From positions 1 to 37,552 of the forward strand of contig NZ_NRRL01000042.1 in assembly GCF_016583645.1 (NCBI RefSeq): a stretch of 37,552 bases of DNA, written 5' to 3'. The DNA comes from Rhodovibrio sodomensis (GTDB lineage Bacteria > Pseudomonadota > Alphaproteobacteria > Kiloniellales > Rhodovibrionaceae). This document shows positions 1 to 8,853 of this stretch, piece after piece (positions within the stretch are counted from its first letter, which is position 1; every line of letters starts with the position of its first letter). The notes beneath the pieces were generated by a model. The model was not told the origin of the DNA and ran no database searches. It worked only from the letters and a program-made list of their open reading frames with translations. A program made the translations under genes and the position numbers.

Positions 1-2
1 GT

Positions 3-86
3 GAGGGGAGGAGGGACCACGGGCAGTTATGGGCGCGGGCGACCTCCTCACCCCGGCCCGCTCCTCCCAGTGGCGGAGAGGGAGAA
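3..86. repeat. Dispersed purine/pyrimidine-rich intergenic repeat, copy 1
   Basis: This stretch lies beyond the 3' end of mrcA. It has a G/A-rich arm, a central GC-rich part (GACCACGGGC...GCGGGC), then a C/T-rich arm and a second G/A-rich arm (CTCCTCCCAG...GGAGAGGGA). Aligned by eye, most positions match the copy at 35085-35167 in the proB-proA gap. The arms can pair, so the transcript would fold. The function is unknown; a mobile palindromic unit or an mRNA 3'-end element are both possible. Confidence 0.7.
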
Positions 87-138
87 AGGTATGCGGAGGA
101 GATGCGGGAAAGAACCGCGCCCACGACCGCCGGCGGCG

Positions 139-2583
139 TCAGTACAGGCCGCTGCCTGCGCCGGTGCTGGCGGACGGCGCTTGGCCGCCGCCGGCCGCGT
201 CGCCCCCCGGGTCGTCGTTGGCGGCGGTCTGGCCCTGGCCGATCACCCGGCGGTCCTGGGACGGGCTGTTGCCGGTCTTGAACGCCTCCAGGATGACGTT
301 CTGGTCGCCCGGTCGGGCCGGCTGGCCGGTGTTCAGGTTCATCCGAACCAGCTTGATGCCGGAGGGGATGCGGAACGGAACCTTGGGTTCGCCCTGCAGC
401 GCATTCTCCATGAACTGCTTCCAGATCGGCCCGGCGGTGTTGGAACCGAACGCGCGCGGACCGAGCGTGCGCGGCGTGTCGAAGCCGACGTAGACGCCCG
501 CGACCAGGTCGGGGGAAAAGCCCATGAACCAGGTGTCGAAGCTGTCGTTGGTGGTGCCGGTCTTGCCCGCCACCGGGTGCGACAGCGAGCGCATCCGCCG
601 GCCGGTGCCGCGTTCGACGACCCCGCGCAGCATCGAGACGATCTGATAGGCGGACGCGGGGTCGGTGACCTGCTTGCGCTCGTCCGGGATCTCCGGCGGC
701 TTCTGGTTCAGCCAGAGGTCGGCGTCGCAGTTCGGACACGGGCGGTCGTCGTGCTTGAAAATGGTCTTGCCCTGGCGGTTCTGGATCCGGTCGATCAGGG
801 TCGGGGTGATGTCCTTGCCGCCGTTGACCAACTGGCCGTAGGCGGCGGCGAGGCGCAGCAGCTCGGTCTCCCCGGCGCCCAGCGCCATCGCGAGCTGGTG
901 CGGCAGGTTGCGGTAGATGTCGAACCGCTCGGCGGTGTTGGAAATCTTGTCCATGCCCACGGCTTGGGCCAGGCGCACGGTCATCAGGTTCTTGGACTGC
1001 TCGATGCCCACCCGCATCGGGGTGGGACCGTAAAACTCGCCCGAATAGTTCGCCGGCTTCCACTTGCCCAGTCCGGCCCCCTGGTCGATCACGAACGGGG
1101 CGTCCAGGATGATCGTGGCCGGGGTGTAGCCGTTTTCCAGCGCGGACAGGTAGACGAACGGCTTGAACGCCGAGCCGGGCTGCCGGCTCGCCTGGGTGGC
1201 GCGGTTGAACTGGCTGCGCTCGAAACTGAAGCCGCCCTGCATCGCCAGCACCCGGCCGGTGTGCGGGTCCAGCGCGACGATCGCGCCGGAGACCTGCGGC
1301 ATCTGCTCCAGTTGGAAATTCTCACTGTCGGCGCGCGCCGAGACGAGCACGACGTCGCCGACCGAGACGACTTGGCCCGGACGCTGCGGCTTGGCGCCGA
1401 CGCGCTGGTTCTTCAGCTGCGGGCGCGCCCAGTCCATGCCCGACATTGGGATCATGCCGGTGCTGCCGTCGGTGAAGCCGACCCGGGCCGCGTCCGGCCC
1501 GACGGCGAGGACGACCGCCTGGCGCCAGCTGTCCGGCATGCCCTCCGGCGGGCTCAGCGCGCTCAGCTTGTTCTGCCATGGGCCGTCGCCGCCGGCGATC
1601 TCGAGGGTGCGCTGTGCGCCGCGCCAGCCGTGCTCCCGGTCGTAGGCGATCAGGCCGTCCTGCAGCGCGTCCTTGGCGTAGCGCTGCAGCTCCGGGTCCA
1701 GGGTGGCGCGCACGCTCATGCCGCCGCCATAGACCTTGTCCGCGCCGTACAGCTCGACCAGCTCGCGGCGAACCTCCTCGCTGAAGTAGTCCGCCTGGGC
1801 GATCTCGGTGACGTCGCGCTCGCGGATGGTGATCGGGGTGTCCTTGGCGCGCGCCGCCGTCTCCTGGTCGATGTAGCCGTTTTCCAGCATCTGCTGGATC
1901 ACCCAGTCGCGCCGGCCCTTGGCGGCCTCCGGGTTGTGGTCGACCTGGTAGTTGTTGGGCGCCTTGGGCAGGGCCGCCAGATAGGCCGCCTCGGCGACCG
2001 TCAGGTTGTCGAGTGACTTGTTGAAGTAGTTCAGCGCCGCCGCGGCGACGCCGTAGGACCCGCTGCCCAGGTAGATCTCGTTCAGGTAGAGCTCGAGGAT
2101 GCGGTCCTTGGTGAAGGTCTGCTCCATCCGGAAGGCCAGGATCGCCTCCCGGATCTTGCGCTCGATCGAGACCGCATCGGTCAGCAGGAAGTTCTTGGCG
2201 ACCTGCTGGGTGATCGTCGACGCGCCCACCGGCCGCGCGTCCGTGCCCATGCGCTTCAGGTTGGTGATCGCGGCTGCCACGATCGACGGCAGGTCGACGC
2301 CCGGGTGCTGGTAGAAGTTCTTGTCCTCGGCCGACAGGAAGGCGTTGATGACGCGCCGGGGAATCGCCTCGATCGGCACGAAGACGCGCTTTTCCTTGGC
2401 GTACTCCTCGAGCAGCCGGCCGTCCTCGGCGTAGATCCGGGTGGTGGTCGGCGGCTGGTAGTCGGCCAGCTGCTTGTAATCGGGCAGGCCCTGGCCATAC
2501 GTCCAGAAGACGTACAGCGTCCCGCCGGCGGCTGCGATACCGCCCAGCAGCAGCAGCGCTACGAGTGAGGTCAGGATACGCAA
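139..2583 (-). CDS. mrcA: Penicillin-binding protein 1A (bifunctional peptidoglycan synthase)
   Basis: This 814-residue protein polymerises lipid II (GT51 glycosyltransferase) and cross-links the peptides (transpeptidase) on the periplasmic face of the inner membrane. It opens with one membrane segment (about residues 5-30). The GT51 domain follows at about 55-230 with the EDKNFYQHPGVD motif. A mid-region of about 200 residues precedes the transpeptidase domain, which has SAFK (Ser471, Lys474), SKN and KTGTT. Length is normal for class A PBPs. The start is a TTG with a GGAAG sequence eight bases upstream; no ATG nearby would keep the membrane anchor. The tail after about residue 770 is low-complexity, rich in Gly, Ala and Ser. 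amiC lies upstream on the same strand, a neighbourhood common in alphaproteobacteria. The family assignment is secure. Confidence 0.97.
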   Translation of the reverse strand: MRILTSLVALLLLGGIAAAGGTLYVFWTYGQGLPDYKQLADYQPPTTTRIYAEDGRLLEEYAKEKRVFVPIEAIPRRVINAFLSAEDKNFYQHPGVDLPSIVAAAITNLKRMGTDARPVGASTITQQVAKNFLLTDAVSIERKIREAILAFRMEQTFTKDRILELYLNEIYLGSGSYGVAAAALNYFNKSLDNLTVAEAAYLAALPKAPNNYQVDHNPEAAKGRRDWVIQQMLENGYIDQETAARAKDTPITIRERDVTEIAQADYFSEEVRRELVELYGADKVYGGGMSVRATLDPELQRYAKDALQDGLIAYDREHGWRGAQRTLEIAGGDGPWQNKLSALSPPEGMPDSWRQAVVLAVGPDAARVGFTDGSTGMIPMSGMDWARPQLKNQRVGAKPQRPGQVVSVGDVVLVSARADSENFQLEQMPQVSGAIVALDPHTGRVLAMQGGFSFERSQFNRATQASRQPGSAFKPFVYLSALENGYTPATIILDAPFVIDQGAGLGKWKPANYSGEFYGPTPMRVGIEQSKNLMTVRLAQAVGMDKISNTAERFDIYRNLPHQLAMALGAGETELLRLAAAYGQLVNGGKDITPTLIDRIQNRQGKTIFKHDDRPCPNCDADLWLNQKPPEIPDERKQVTDPASAYQIVSMLRGVVERGTGRRMRSLSHPVAGKTGTTNDSFDTWFMGFSPDLVAGVYVGFDTPRTLGPRAFGSNTAGPIWKQFMENALQGEPKVPFRIPSGIKLVRMNLNTGQPARPGDQNVILEAFKTGNSPSQDRRVIGQGQTAANDDPGGDAAGGGQAPSASTGAGSGLY

Positions 2584-2709
2584 GGTCGTCGCTTCCGTTG
2601 TCGCGTCCGCGGCAGCCGTACCGGCGCGTGCCGTACCGGCGCGTACCGCCGCTGCTTACCGTGTTGGGGTGTCCAATCCCTTAAGATAATCGTTCGCCTG
2701 ACGCGCGCC

Positions 2710-2759
2710 TAGAGCAAGATGCTGAAAGGTGAAGCCACCTTTCGGCTGACTCTTGCTCT
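2710..2759. repeat. AGAGCAAGA palindromic intergenic repeat (type A)
   Basis: The outer arms AGAGCAAGA and TCTTGCTCT are a perfect 9-bp inverted repeat. An inner stem GAAAGGTG/CACCTTTC (8 bp, loop AAGC) sits between them. The layout resembles the AGAGCATGAT-type palindromes that I recall as frequent in alphaproteobacterial intergenic DNA. It lies about 130 bases upstream of mrcA and next to a second palindrome of related sequence. Confidence 0.8.
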
Positions 2760-2772
2760 CTCTTCAAGCAGT

Positions 2773-2824
2773 TAGAGCAAAATTCACGATCAAGGCCGAC
2801 TCGACCTTTATCGATTTTGCTCTA
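2773..2824. repeat. TAGAGCAAAAT palindromic intergenic repeat (type B)
   Basis: The outer arms TAGAGCAAAAT and ATTTTGCTCTA form a perfect 11-bp inverted repeat. The inner part GATCAAGGCCGACTCGACC is close to that of the copy at 8575-8619 at the end of rne. It is 13 bases away from the type A copy. A long cruciform or RNA hairpin is possible. Confidence 0.85.
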
Positions 2825-3204
2825 GCCGGGCGCGTGGGCGTTGCGTCTTCGCCGTGTGTCGCGCCCGTGTTGCGGCGGCGGTGCCGCGCAACCGCGTACC
2901 GTCGGTGCGAATCCTGGCCCGGCAGTGTGGCAAAGCTGGGGCAGTGTGCCCGCCGCGCGCCGCGGATCGCCAGGACACCGTGCCGTTTGCATTCTTGAAG
3001 ACATCACCGGCATCTGTGCCTGCCGGACCGGCGGCAAGGCGCGGGAGGTCACGCAATCCGGCGGGTCCGGGCGAATCGTTGTATTGAAGACGGCGCGTTG
3101 CGATTTGGCCGCGCCCGGCACAGCTCAGCCAAGTGTGCAATACACGGCTGGTTGTAACGAAACCGATCGGTTCGACGTCTTGATCCGGCGGGCGAAGTGT
3201 CGGC

Positions 3205-4443
3205 CTACCGCATCCGCCGGGCTTCCTGCCATTCGAAGAAGCTGTCGACGGCGTCCAGGATCTGGTGGTTGACCTTCGCGCGGTGGCTGGCGGTCAGCAG
3301 CTGCTGCTCCTCCTGGCGGTTCGACATGTAACCGATCTCGAACAGCACGCTCGGGATGTTGGGGGACTTCAGCACGGCGAAGCCGGCGAACCGGTGGGTG
3401 TTGTTCAACAGCTTCACCGATTGTCCCAGCTCGTCCACCAGCACATTGGCGAAGTGCTTGGACTCGTTCATCGTCTCCCGCTGCGCGAGGTCGATCAGGA
3501 TCTGGCTGACCACCTTGGTCTGGCCGCCCAGATTGACGCCGGCGATCACGTCGGACTTGTTTTCCTTCGCGGCGAGCTGCGCGGCTTCCTTGTCGGAGGC
3601 GGTCTCCGACAGGGTGTAGACGCTGGCGCCGCGGATCTTGCCGGAGCCATGGGTGTTGGCGTGCAGGGAGATGAACAGGTCGCCCTCCGCTTCCTGCGCC
3701 AGGCGGATGCGCTCGCGCAGCCGCAGGAAAATGTCGCGCTTGCGGGTCAGGACGACGCGGTAGCGCCCGGTGCTTTCCAGCAGGTTGCCCAAATGCTTGG
3801 CGTAGTCGAGCACGATGTCCTTCTCGTACGTGCCGGAAACGCCGATCGCGCCCGGATCGACACCGCCGTGGCCGGCGTCGATCACGATCGTCGGACGCGT
3901 GTCGCCGCGCTCCGGCTCCGGCGTGCGCTCCTGCCGGTTCGCCTTGGGCAGCGGCTCGGCGGAGGTGATCCGCCGATCGCTCAGGCTGGCGAACCTCGCC
4001 TGGCTGACCCGCTTCAGGTCGACCACCAAACGGTGGGGGTAGTTCTCCCGTGGCGCGAGGCGGAACACCTTGTCGATCGCAACCGGCGCCTCGGCGTCCA
4101 GCACCACGCGGCTGGTGGTGGGCGAGAACAGGCCGAAGCGCAGCGCCCGCACCAGGCCGACATGGGTATCGCCCATCTTTTCTTCCGGAATCCGCCAGTC
4201 GACCTGCGGCAGATCGATTACCACCCGGAAGGGATTGGACAGGGTGAACACCTCGTAGGGCGTCTTCGCGGACAGCTCCATGACGAAGCGGGTCTTGTCC
4301 GGATGCTGGCCCAAGCGCACCGCGGATACGCTCGGCTCCGCCGCCGCCGCCGGCGTCGGCGCGGCCGTCATGGCCAGCAGCAGCACGGCCAGCAGCCCCG
4401 CCAGCTTCGGCCGTGCCCAGGGGTGTGCGCGCCGTTCGGCCAT
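3205..4443 (-). CDS. amiC: N-acetylmuramoyl-L-alanine amidase, AMIN + Amidase_3 (AmiC-like)
   Basis: This periplasmic zinc amidase cleaves the bond between N-acetylmuramic acid and L-alanine in septal peptidoglycan. From the ATG at 4443 it has 412 residues: a signal peptide (KLAGLLAVLLLAMTAAPTPAAAA), an N-terminal AMIN domain (about 37-150) that binds the wall, a linker, and an Amidase_3 domain from TIVIDAGHGGVDPGAIG onward. The zinc ligands expected for the family are visible as the His of DAGHGG, the Glu that follows it, and the His of SLHAN, and a C-terminal FEIGYMSN motif carries the catalytic Glu. An upstream in-frame ATG at 4518 would add 25 residues before the signal peptide, which I think less likely, although the promoter-like sequence at 4544-4571 suits either start. 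EnvC-type factors activate such amidases, and an envC-like gene lies at 26184-27623. Confidence 0.94.
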   Translation of the reverse strand: MAERRAHPWARPKLAGLLAVLLLAMTAAPTPAAAAEPSVSAVRLGQHPDKTRFVMELSAKTPYEVFTLSNPFRVVIDLPQVDWRIPEEKMGDTHVGLVRALRFGLFSPTTSRVVLDAEAPVAIDKVFRLAPRENYPHRLVVDLKRVSQARFASLSDRRITSAEPLPKANRQERTPEPERGDTRPTIVIDAGHGGVDPGAIGVSGTYEKDIVLDYAKHLGNLLESTGRYRVVLTRKRDIFLRLRERIRLAQEAEGDLFISLHANTHGSGKIRGASVYTLSETASDKEAAQLAAKENKSDVIAGVNLGGQTKVVSQILIDLAQRETMNESKHFANVLVDELGQSVKLLNNTHRFAGFAVLKSPNIPSVLFEIGYMSNRQEEQQLLTASHRAKVNHQILDAVDSFFEWQEARRMR

Positions 4444-4543
4444 CGCCTGCAAGATCCAAGCAATCCATCGTAACCCGCGCGGCGGCGACGCCGCGCGGCG
4501 GTGGGATGGTTCCACCATATAGCGAATCGAACCTTAAGTTTGA

Positions 4544-4571
4544 ATGATAAACCCGCAAACTGCCGTGAAAA
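4544..4571 (-). promoter_or_regulatory. Probable sigma-70-type promoter of amiC
   Basis: On the minus strand TTTTCA (4571-4566) and TATCAT (4549-4544) are separated by 16 bases. TATCAT matches the consensus -10 at five of six positions. Transcription would start near 4537. The AT-rich island stands out in GC-rich surroundings. Not tested. Confidence 0.45.
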
Positions 4572-5454
4572 ACCCGTGTCGGGGCTTTTTGGGCAGCAGG
4601 GTTGGGCCCGCGCCCCCGGCTGGCCCCGGGGCGCGTCCGCGTCCGGCCGGCCGCAACGACTGCGGTTATCGCGATGTCACCGTTCGATTGGGCGATTAAC
4701 CATTGTGGACTTCGACCGATAAGTCCTATGTTAGAGGTTGATACGCGGCACAGGTGACCGCGCCGGTGTTAAGGACCTGATTGGCCGTCGCCAACTCTTC
4801 GCGGCGTGCTGAGCAAACCGCCGGCCCGCTCGCCCTTGGGGTCGTCCGCGCGGGACAGGTTCGCCCCGCCGGCCGTTTGATCGGCCGAACCCGTCGGTTT
4901 GTCGTGGTCCGGCCGTTTCGAGCGGCTGGACGCATGCGGGGGCGGGGTGCGCCCGTCGCGGGCACCGGGGATGCCAGTGCCGCGTGTCGCCGATGCCGAG
5001 GTCCGCGCAGTTTCCGGGTGCTCCCGCGATCGCGCGCGGCAGCGGCAACCGTCCGGCTGGGCCGCCGCTAGGGCGATCGGGTCCGGCCGACACCTAAACG
5101 TTAACGGGCCACACGCCGACGAGGCCGTCTTGCAGCCGACCTGCACCGCACCATGGAAAAGCCCCAGCGCCCGGCGCCCGCGCGCCGGCGCGTGGACTTC
5201 CGTGCCGGTGCGGGCCGCATTCCGCCGGACGGCCCCGGTCAAGGGCACCGCTTCACGGCCCCCGACGATGCCGGCAGACCGACACCGGCTTGCCAAGCGC
5301 CGGCCCGATCACGGTCCGATCGGCGCCCCCGCACCCACAGCACGTCGCGCCCGACCCGGCTTCCGCCGGGGGCGCGGCCCCACGATCACCATGTTCGCGC
5401 CGCTGACCGCCGTTCACGCGGTACCAGCAGGACGCGGATTGAGGATTCAGATTC
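4572..5454. other. Long region upstream of rne, probable long 5' leader, no gene supported
   Basis: Nearly 0.9 kb separates the amiC promoter from the rne start and no open frame here looks like a protein gene. The AT-richer part (4680-4740) could carry the rne promoter. Downstream the DNA is very GC-rich with many possible hairpins. In E. coli the rne mRNA has a long 5' UTR that RNase E itself uses for autoregulation; a similar role is plausible here by analogy only. Confidence 0.45.
4703..4732 (+). promoter_or_regulatory. Possible promoter of rne
   Basis: TTGTGG (4703-4708) and TATGTT (4727-4732) are 18 bases apart, each matching consensus only in part. If used, the rne leader would be about 710 nt. 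This is a weak call. Confidence 0.28.
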
Positions 5455-8400
5455 ATGACCCGACGCATGCTCCTGGACGCCAGCCACCCGGAAGAGACCC
5501 GGGTGGTCGTCATGTCCGGCAACCGGCTGGATGAGTTCGACTACGAGACCAAGGACAAGAAGCAACTCAAGGGCAACATCTACCTGGCCAAGGTGACCCG
5601 GGTGGAGCCGTCGCTGCAGGCCGCCTTCGTCGATTACGGCGGCAATCGTCACGGCTTCCTGCCGTTCTCCGAAATCCATCCGGACTATTACCGTCTGCCG
5701 ATCGCCGACCGCGAGGCGCTGATCGCCGAGGAAGAGGCCGCTCAAAAGCGCCAGTCCGAGGACGAAAACGCCGCCCCGGACGAGGACGACGAGGACTCGG
5801 ACGAGCCCGACGCCGCCTCCGAGGCCGCGGCCGACGCCACCCGCAAGCGCCGCCGCTCCAAGCGCAACGAGCAGGACGAGACGATCGGCGCGGGCGAGAG
5901 CGAGGACAACACCGACCCCGAGGTCGAGCAGGTCGAGACCACCCAGTCGGTGGAGACGCTGGCCGGCGACGACATCGAGGACGCCGCCCGCCGGCGCGCG
6001 GCCAGCCTGGGCCGCTACAAGATCCAGGAGGTGATCAAGCGCCGGCAGGTCATGCTGGTGCAGGTCGTCAAGGAGGAGCGCGGCAACAAGGGCGCGGCGC
6101 TGACCACCTACCTGTCGCTCGCCGGGCGCTACTGCGTGCTGATGCCGAACACCGCCAAGGGCGGCGGGATCTCCCGCAAGATCGCCAGCGTCGCCGACCG
6201 CAAACGCCTGAAGGGCGTGCTCTCCGAACTGCACATCCCCGGCGGCATGGCGGTGATCGTGCGTACCGCCGGCTCCAACCGCTCCAAGCTGGAGATCAAG
6301 CGGGACTACGAGTACCTGTTGCGGCTGTGGGACCAGATCCGCTCGACCACGCTGGAATCCACCGCGCCGTCGCTGATCTACGAGGAAGCCAACCTGATCA
6401 AGCGGGCGATCCGGGACCTGTACACCCGGGAGATGGACGAGATCCTGGTCGAGGGCGACGACGGCTACAAGGCGGCGAAGACCTTCATGCGCTCGCTGAT
6501 GCCCTCGCACGCCAAGAAGGTGAAGAAGTACGACGACCCCAAGGTCCCGATCCTGCACCGCTTCCAGGTCGAGGGGCAGCTGGACAACATCCACAACCCG
6601 ATCGTGCAGCTGAAGTCGGGCGGCTACATCGTGCTCAACCAGACCGAGGCGCTGGTCGCGATCGACGTCAACAGCGGCAAGGCGACCAAGGAACGCCACA
6701 TCGAGGAGACGGCGCTCAAGACCAACCTGGAGGCCGCCGACGAGATCGCCCGGCAGCTCAAGCTGCGCGACCTGGCCGGGCTGATCGTGATCGACTTCAT
6801 CGACATGGACGCGGCCAAGAACAACCGCGAGGTCGAGCAGCGCCTGAAGGAGGCGATGCGCCAGGACCGCGCGCGCATCCAGCTGGGCCGGATCTCGCCG
6901 TTCGGCCTGCTGGAGCTGTCCCGCCAGCGGCTGCGCCCGTCGCTGCACGAGATGTCGACCGAGGTCTGCAAGACCTGCGGGGGCAGCGGCTTCGTCCGCT
7001 CGCCGGATTCGACCGCGTTGCACGTGCTGCGCGCGCTCGAGGAAGAGGGCATCAAGCGCGGCAGCGGCGAGGTGCAGCTGACCGTCCCCACGCAGGTCGC
7101 GCTCTATGTGCTGAACGACAAGCGCGACCGGCTGGTCGACGTCGAGCAGCGCTACGGCTTCCGCGTGCGGATCGACACCGACGACCGGCTGGTGCCGCCC
7201 GCGCACCGTCTGGAGCGCCTGTCGTCGACCCCGGTCGAGGACCGTCAGCCCGGCGTGACCGCGGAGGCGATCGACGTGCCGGCGGACGAGGAGCTGATGG
7301 CCGACGTCAGCGACGAGGCCGAGATCGAGGAGGTGCAGCCCGAGCCGGCCGAGCCGGGAGATCGCGGCGGCAAGCGCGGCAAGCGCGGCGGCCGCAAGCG
7401 CGCCGGCGGCGACGCGCGCGCGGACGACACGCCGGACGATCGGGGCGAGGTCCGCGAGGCCGCCCAGCAAGCGGTCGACGCCGCCGACCAGGCGGACGAC
7501 GACGCCGGCGAGGGCCGGCCGGACGAGCGGCAGGCCGACGGCCAGACCGGCGACGGCAGTGCCGAGGATCAGGCCGCCAAGCGCCGGCGCCGCCGGGGCA
7601 AGCGCGGCGGGCGACGTCGCTCCCGCCGCCGCGAGGACGAGCCGGGCACCGAAAGCCAGACCGCCGAGCTGCAGGCGGACGCGCAGCCGGGGGAGCAGCC
7701 CGCGCAGGCGTTCGACGATACCGCGCAGGCCGATGACCCGGGCGAGTCCGACCCCGACGCGGCAGCGCCCGACCCGTCCGATGCGCCCGCCGATGCCGGC
7801 GATGTGACGGCGCAGCCGGCGGCCTCGGCGAGCGACGCGTCGGAAGACCCAGTGGCGTCGACCGCCGATCCGGCGGCCGGGAGCGCCGACCCTGCCGCGG
7901 AAACCGGTGGCGAAGACGCGGCGGCGGACGACACGTCCGGCGGCAAGCGCAAGCGCCCCAGCCGGGCGCGCAAGTCGCGCAAGAAGCCGACGGCCGCGGA
8001 GAGTTCGCAGGCCGCTGACGCCGCGGACACGCCCGACGCCGCGGAAGCCGAGACCGCCGGCGACGCCGCCGGCGACGCCGGCGCCGACGCCGGCGAAGCG
8101 GACACCGGCGGCACGGCTGGCAAGCGTAAGCGCGTGGCCGCCGGCAGCCGCAAGACCGGCCGGGGCAGCCGTAAGAAGGCCCAGCCCGCCGAGACGGAAA
8201 CCGCCGACGGCGCCGGGCCCGCGGACGCGGCGAGCGCCGGGTCAGAGACCCCGGGCACGCAAAGCCCGCGCGCGCACGCCGCGACCGCTGACGGGTCCGG
8301 GCCGCAGCCGGACAGTCTGGCGAGCGGCCAGCCGGACGTGGCCAACGCGGACGACGCCGGCCACGCCGGCCAGCCCGCCCAACCGCAGCCGGACGCCGAA

Positions 8401-8577
8401 CCGGCCGCCGATCCCGCGCCAACGTCCGAGCCTTCGCGGAACGCCCACGCGGGTGACGGAGCGACGGCTGCCGAGACCGCGTTCGGAGAGGCCGCCCAGC
8501 CGAGCGGCGTCGACGAGGTCGGCGAGCAGCCCCCGGCCGCCAAGCGCCGCGGCTGGTGGCAGAAGCTGGTCAACTAG
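5455..8577 (+). CDS. rne: Ribonuclease E (RNase E/G family endoribonuclease)
   Basis: This 1040-residue endoribonuclease is the core of the RNA degradosome, acting in mRNA decay and rRNA/tRNA processing. The N-terminus matches the family (RRMLLDASHPEETRVVV). The S1 domain starts at about residue 39 and is split by an acidic, low-complexity insertion of roughly 90 residues (about 90-180), as is usual in alphaproteobacterial RNase E. The catalytic DNase I-like part carries VAIDVNSG (Asp404) and IVIDFIDMD (Asp447 and Asp450). The zinc-link cysteines are Cys505 and Cys508 (CKTCGG). From about residue 600 the protein is an unstructured tail with acidic Ala/Asp/Glu tracts interrupted by basic blocks (KRGKRGGRKR, KRRRRRGKRGGRRR, KRKRPSRARKSRKK), a pattern suited to RNA and partner binding. 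A GAGGAT site precedes the ATG. The stop codon TAG is the first triplet of a palindromic repeat. Confidence 0.97.
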   Translation: MTRRMLLDASHPEETRVVVMSGNRLDEFDYETKDKKQLKGNIYLAKVTRVEPSLQAAFVDYGGNRHGFLPFSEIHPDYYRLPIADREALIAEEEAAQKRQSEDENAAPDEDDEDSDEPDAASEAAADATRKRRRSKRNEQDETIGAGESEDNTDPEVEQVETTQSVETLAGDDIEDAARRRAASLGRYKIQEVIKRRQVMLVQVVKEERGNKGAALTTYLSLAGRYCVLMPNTAKGGGISRKIASVADRKRLKGVLSELHIPGGMAVIVRTAGSNRSKLEIKRDYEYLLRLWDQIRSTTLESTAPSLIYEEANLIKRAIRDLYTREMDEILVEGDDGYKAAKTFMRSLMPSHAKKVKKYDDPKVPILHRFQVEGQLDNIHNPIVQLKSGGYIVLNQTEALVAIDVNSGKATKERHIEETALKTNLEAADEIARQLKLRDLAGLIVIDFIDMDAAKNNREVEQRLKEAMRQDRARIQLGRISPFGLLELSRQRLRPSLHEMSTEVCKTCGGSGFVRSPDSTALHVLRALEEEGIKRGSGEVQLTVPTQVALYVLNDKRDRLVDVEQRYGFRVRIDTDDRLVPPAHRLERLSSTPVEDRQPGVTAEAIDVPADEELMADVSDEAEIEEVQPEPAEPGDRGGKRGKRGGRKRAGGDARADDTPDDRGEVREAAQQAVDAADQADDDAGEGRPDERQADGQTGDGSAEDQAAKRRRRRGKRGGRRRSRRREDEPGTESQTAELQADAQPGEQPAQAFDDTAQADDPGESDPDAAAPDPSDAPADAGDVTAQPAASASDASEDPVASTADPAAGSADPAAETGGEDAAADDTSGGKRKRPSRARKSRKKPTAAESSQAADAADTPDAAEAETAGDAAGDAGADAGEADTGGTAGKRKRVAAGSRKTGRGSRKKAQPAETETADGAGPADAASAGSETPGTQSPRAHAATADGSGPQPDSLASGQPDVANADDAGHAGQPAQPQPDAEPAADPAPTSEPSRNAHAGDGATAAETAFGEAAQPSGVDEVGEQPPAAKRRGWWQKLVN

Positions 8578-8619
8578 AGCAAAAACGATCAAGGTCGAAT
8601 CGACCTTCATCTTGCTCTA
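8575..8619. repeat. TAGAGCAA palindromic repeat overlapping the rne stop codon
   Basis: The outer arms TAGAGCAA and TTGCTCTA enclose AAGGTCGAATCGACCTT, itself an 8-bp inverted repeat around one base. It is closely related to the repeat at 2773-2824. Its first three bases are the TAG stop of rne, so the insertion or spread of the unit must have met the end of the reading frame. Confidence 0.85.
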
Positions 8620-8647
8620 ACGGGTTCGACGATCCGGACCCCCAATA

Positions 8648-8680
8648 AGGCCCACCGTCCGTCCCGGCGGTGGGCCTTTG
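8648..8680. terminator. Rho-independent terminator after rne
   Basis: AGGCCCACCG (8648-8657) pairs perfectly with CGGTGGGCCT (8668-8677) across a 10-base loop, followed by TT. The stem is GC-rich and the T run is short. It lies between the convergent rne and xerC genes. The A bases before the left arm would also give a T run on the minus strand, so it may work both ways. Confidence 0.75.
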
Positions 8681-8853
8681 CGTGTGCGCGCGCGGCGCGG
8701 CGTCGTCAGCCGTCGATCGGGCTTCGACGCGGCCGCCCTCAGGGCGGCTGCTCCGGATGAAGCGACCGTTTTCTTGCACGAAAGATCGACGTCACGCGCG
8801 GCACCGGAACGCGTGGCCGTACAGCCGCCGCCACCCTTTCGCCCCTGGGGCCG

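Larger units (their letters stand above)
2584..3204. other. Intergenic region between amiC and mrcA, no gene supported
   Basis: This 621-base gap holds two adjacent palindromic repeats (2710-2759 and 2773-2824) and otherwise GC-rich sequence. Open frames occur on both strands, but they are arginine/proline-rich shadows without convincing ribosome sites or recognisable domains. I found no tRNA or clear terminator. The leader and promoter of mrcA must lie in its left part, but I could not fix a convincing -35/-10 pair. Confidence 0.6.

Noticed and set aside
2841..3272. Open frames on both strands in the amiC-mrcA gap
   Set aside because: They are Arg/Pro/Ala-rich, have no domain pattern and overlap one another; high GC alone gives such frames.
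4567..4592. Terminator-like AAAAACCC...GGGGCTTTTT upstream of amiC
   Set aside because: The stem is short with a bulge and it overlaps the -35 of the predicted amiC promoter; kept as promoter instead.
8050..8110. Minisatellite in the rne tail (GACGCCGGCG units)
   Set aside because: The units are short and imperfect; this is ordinary low-complexity coding DNA for an Ala/Asp/Gly tail.
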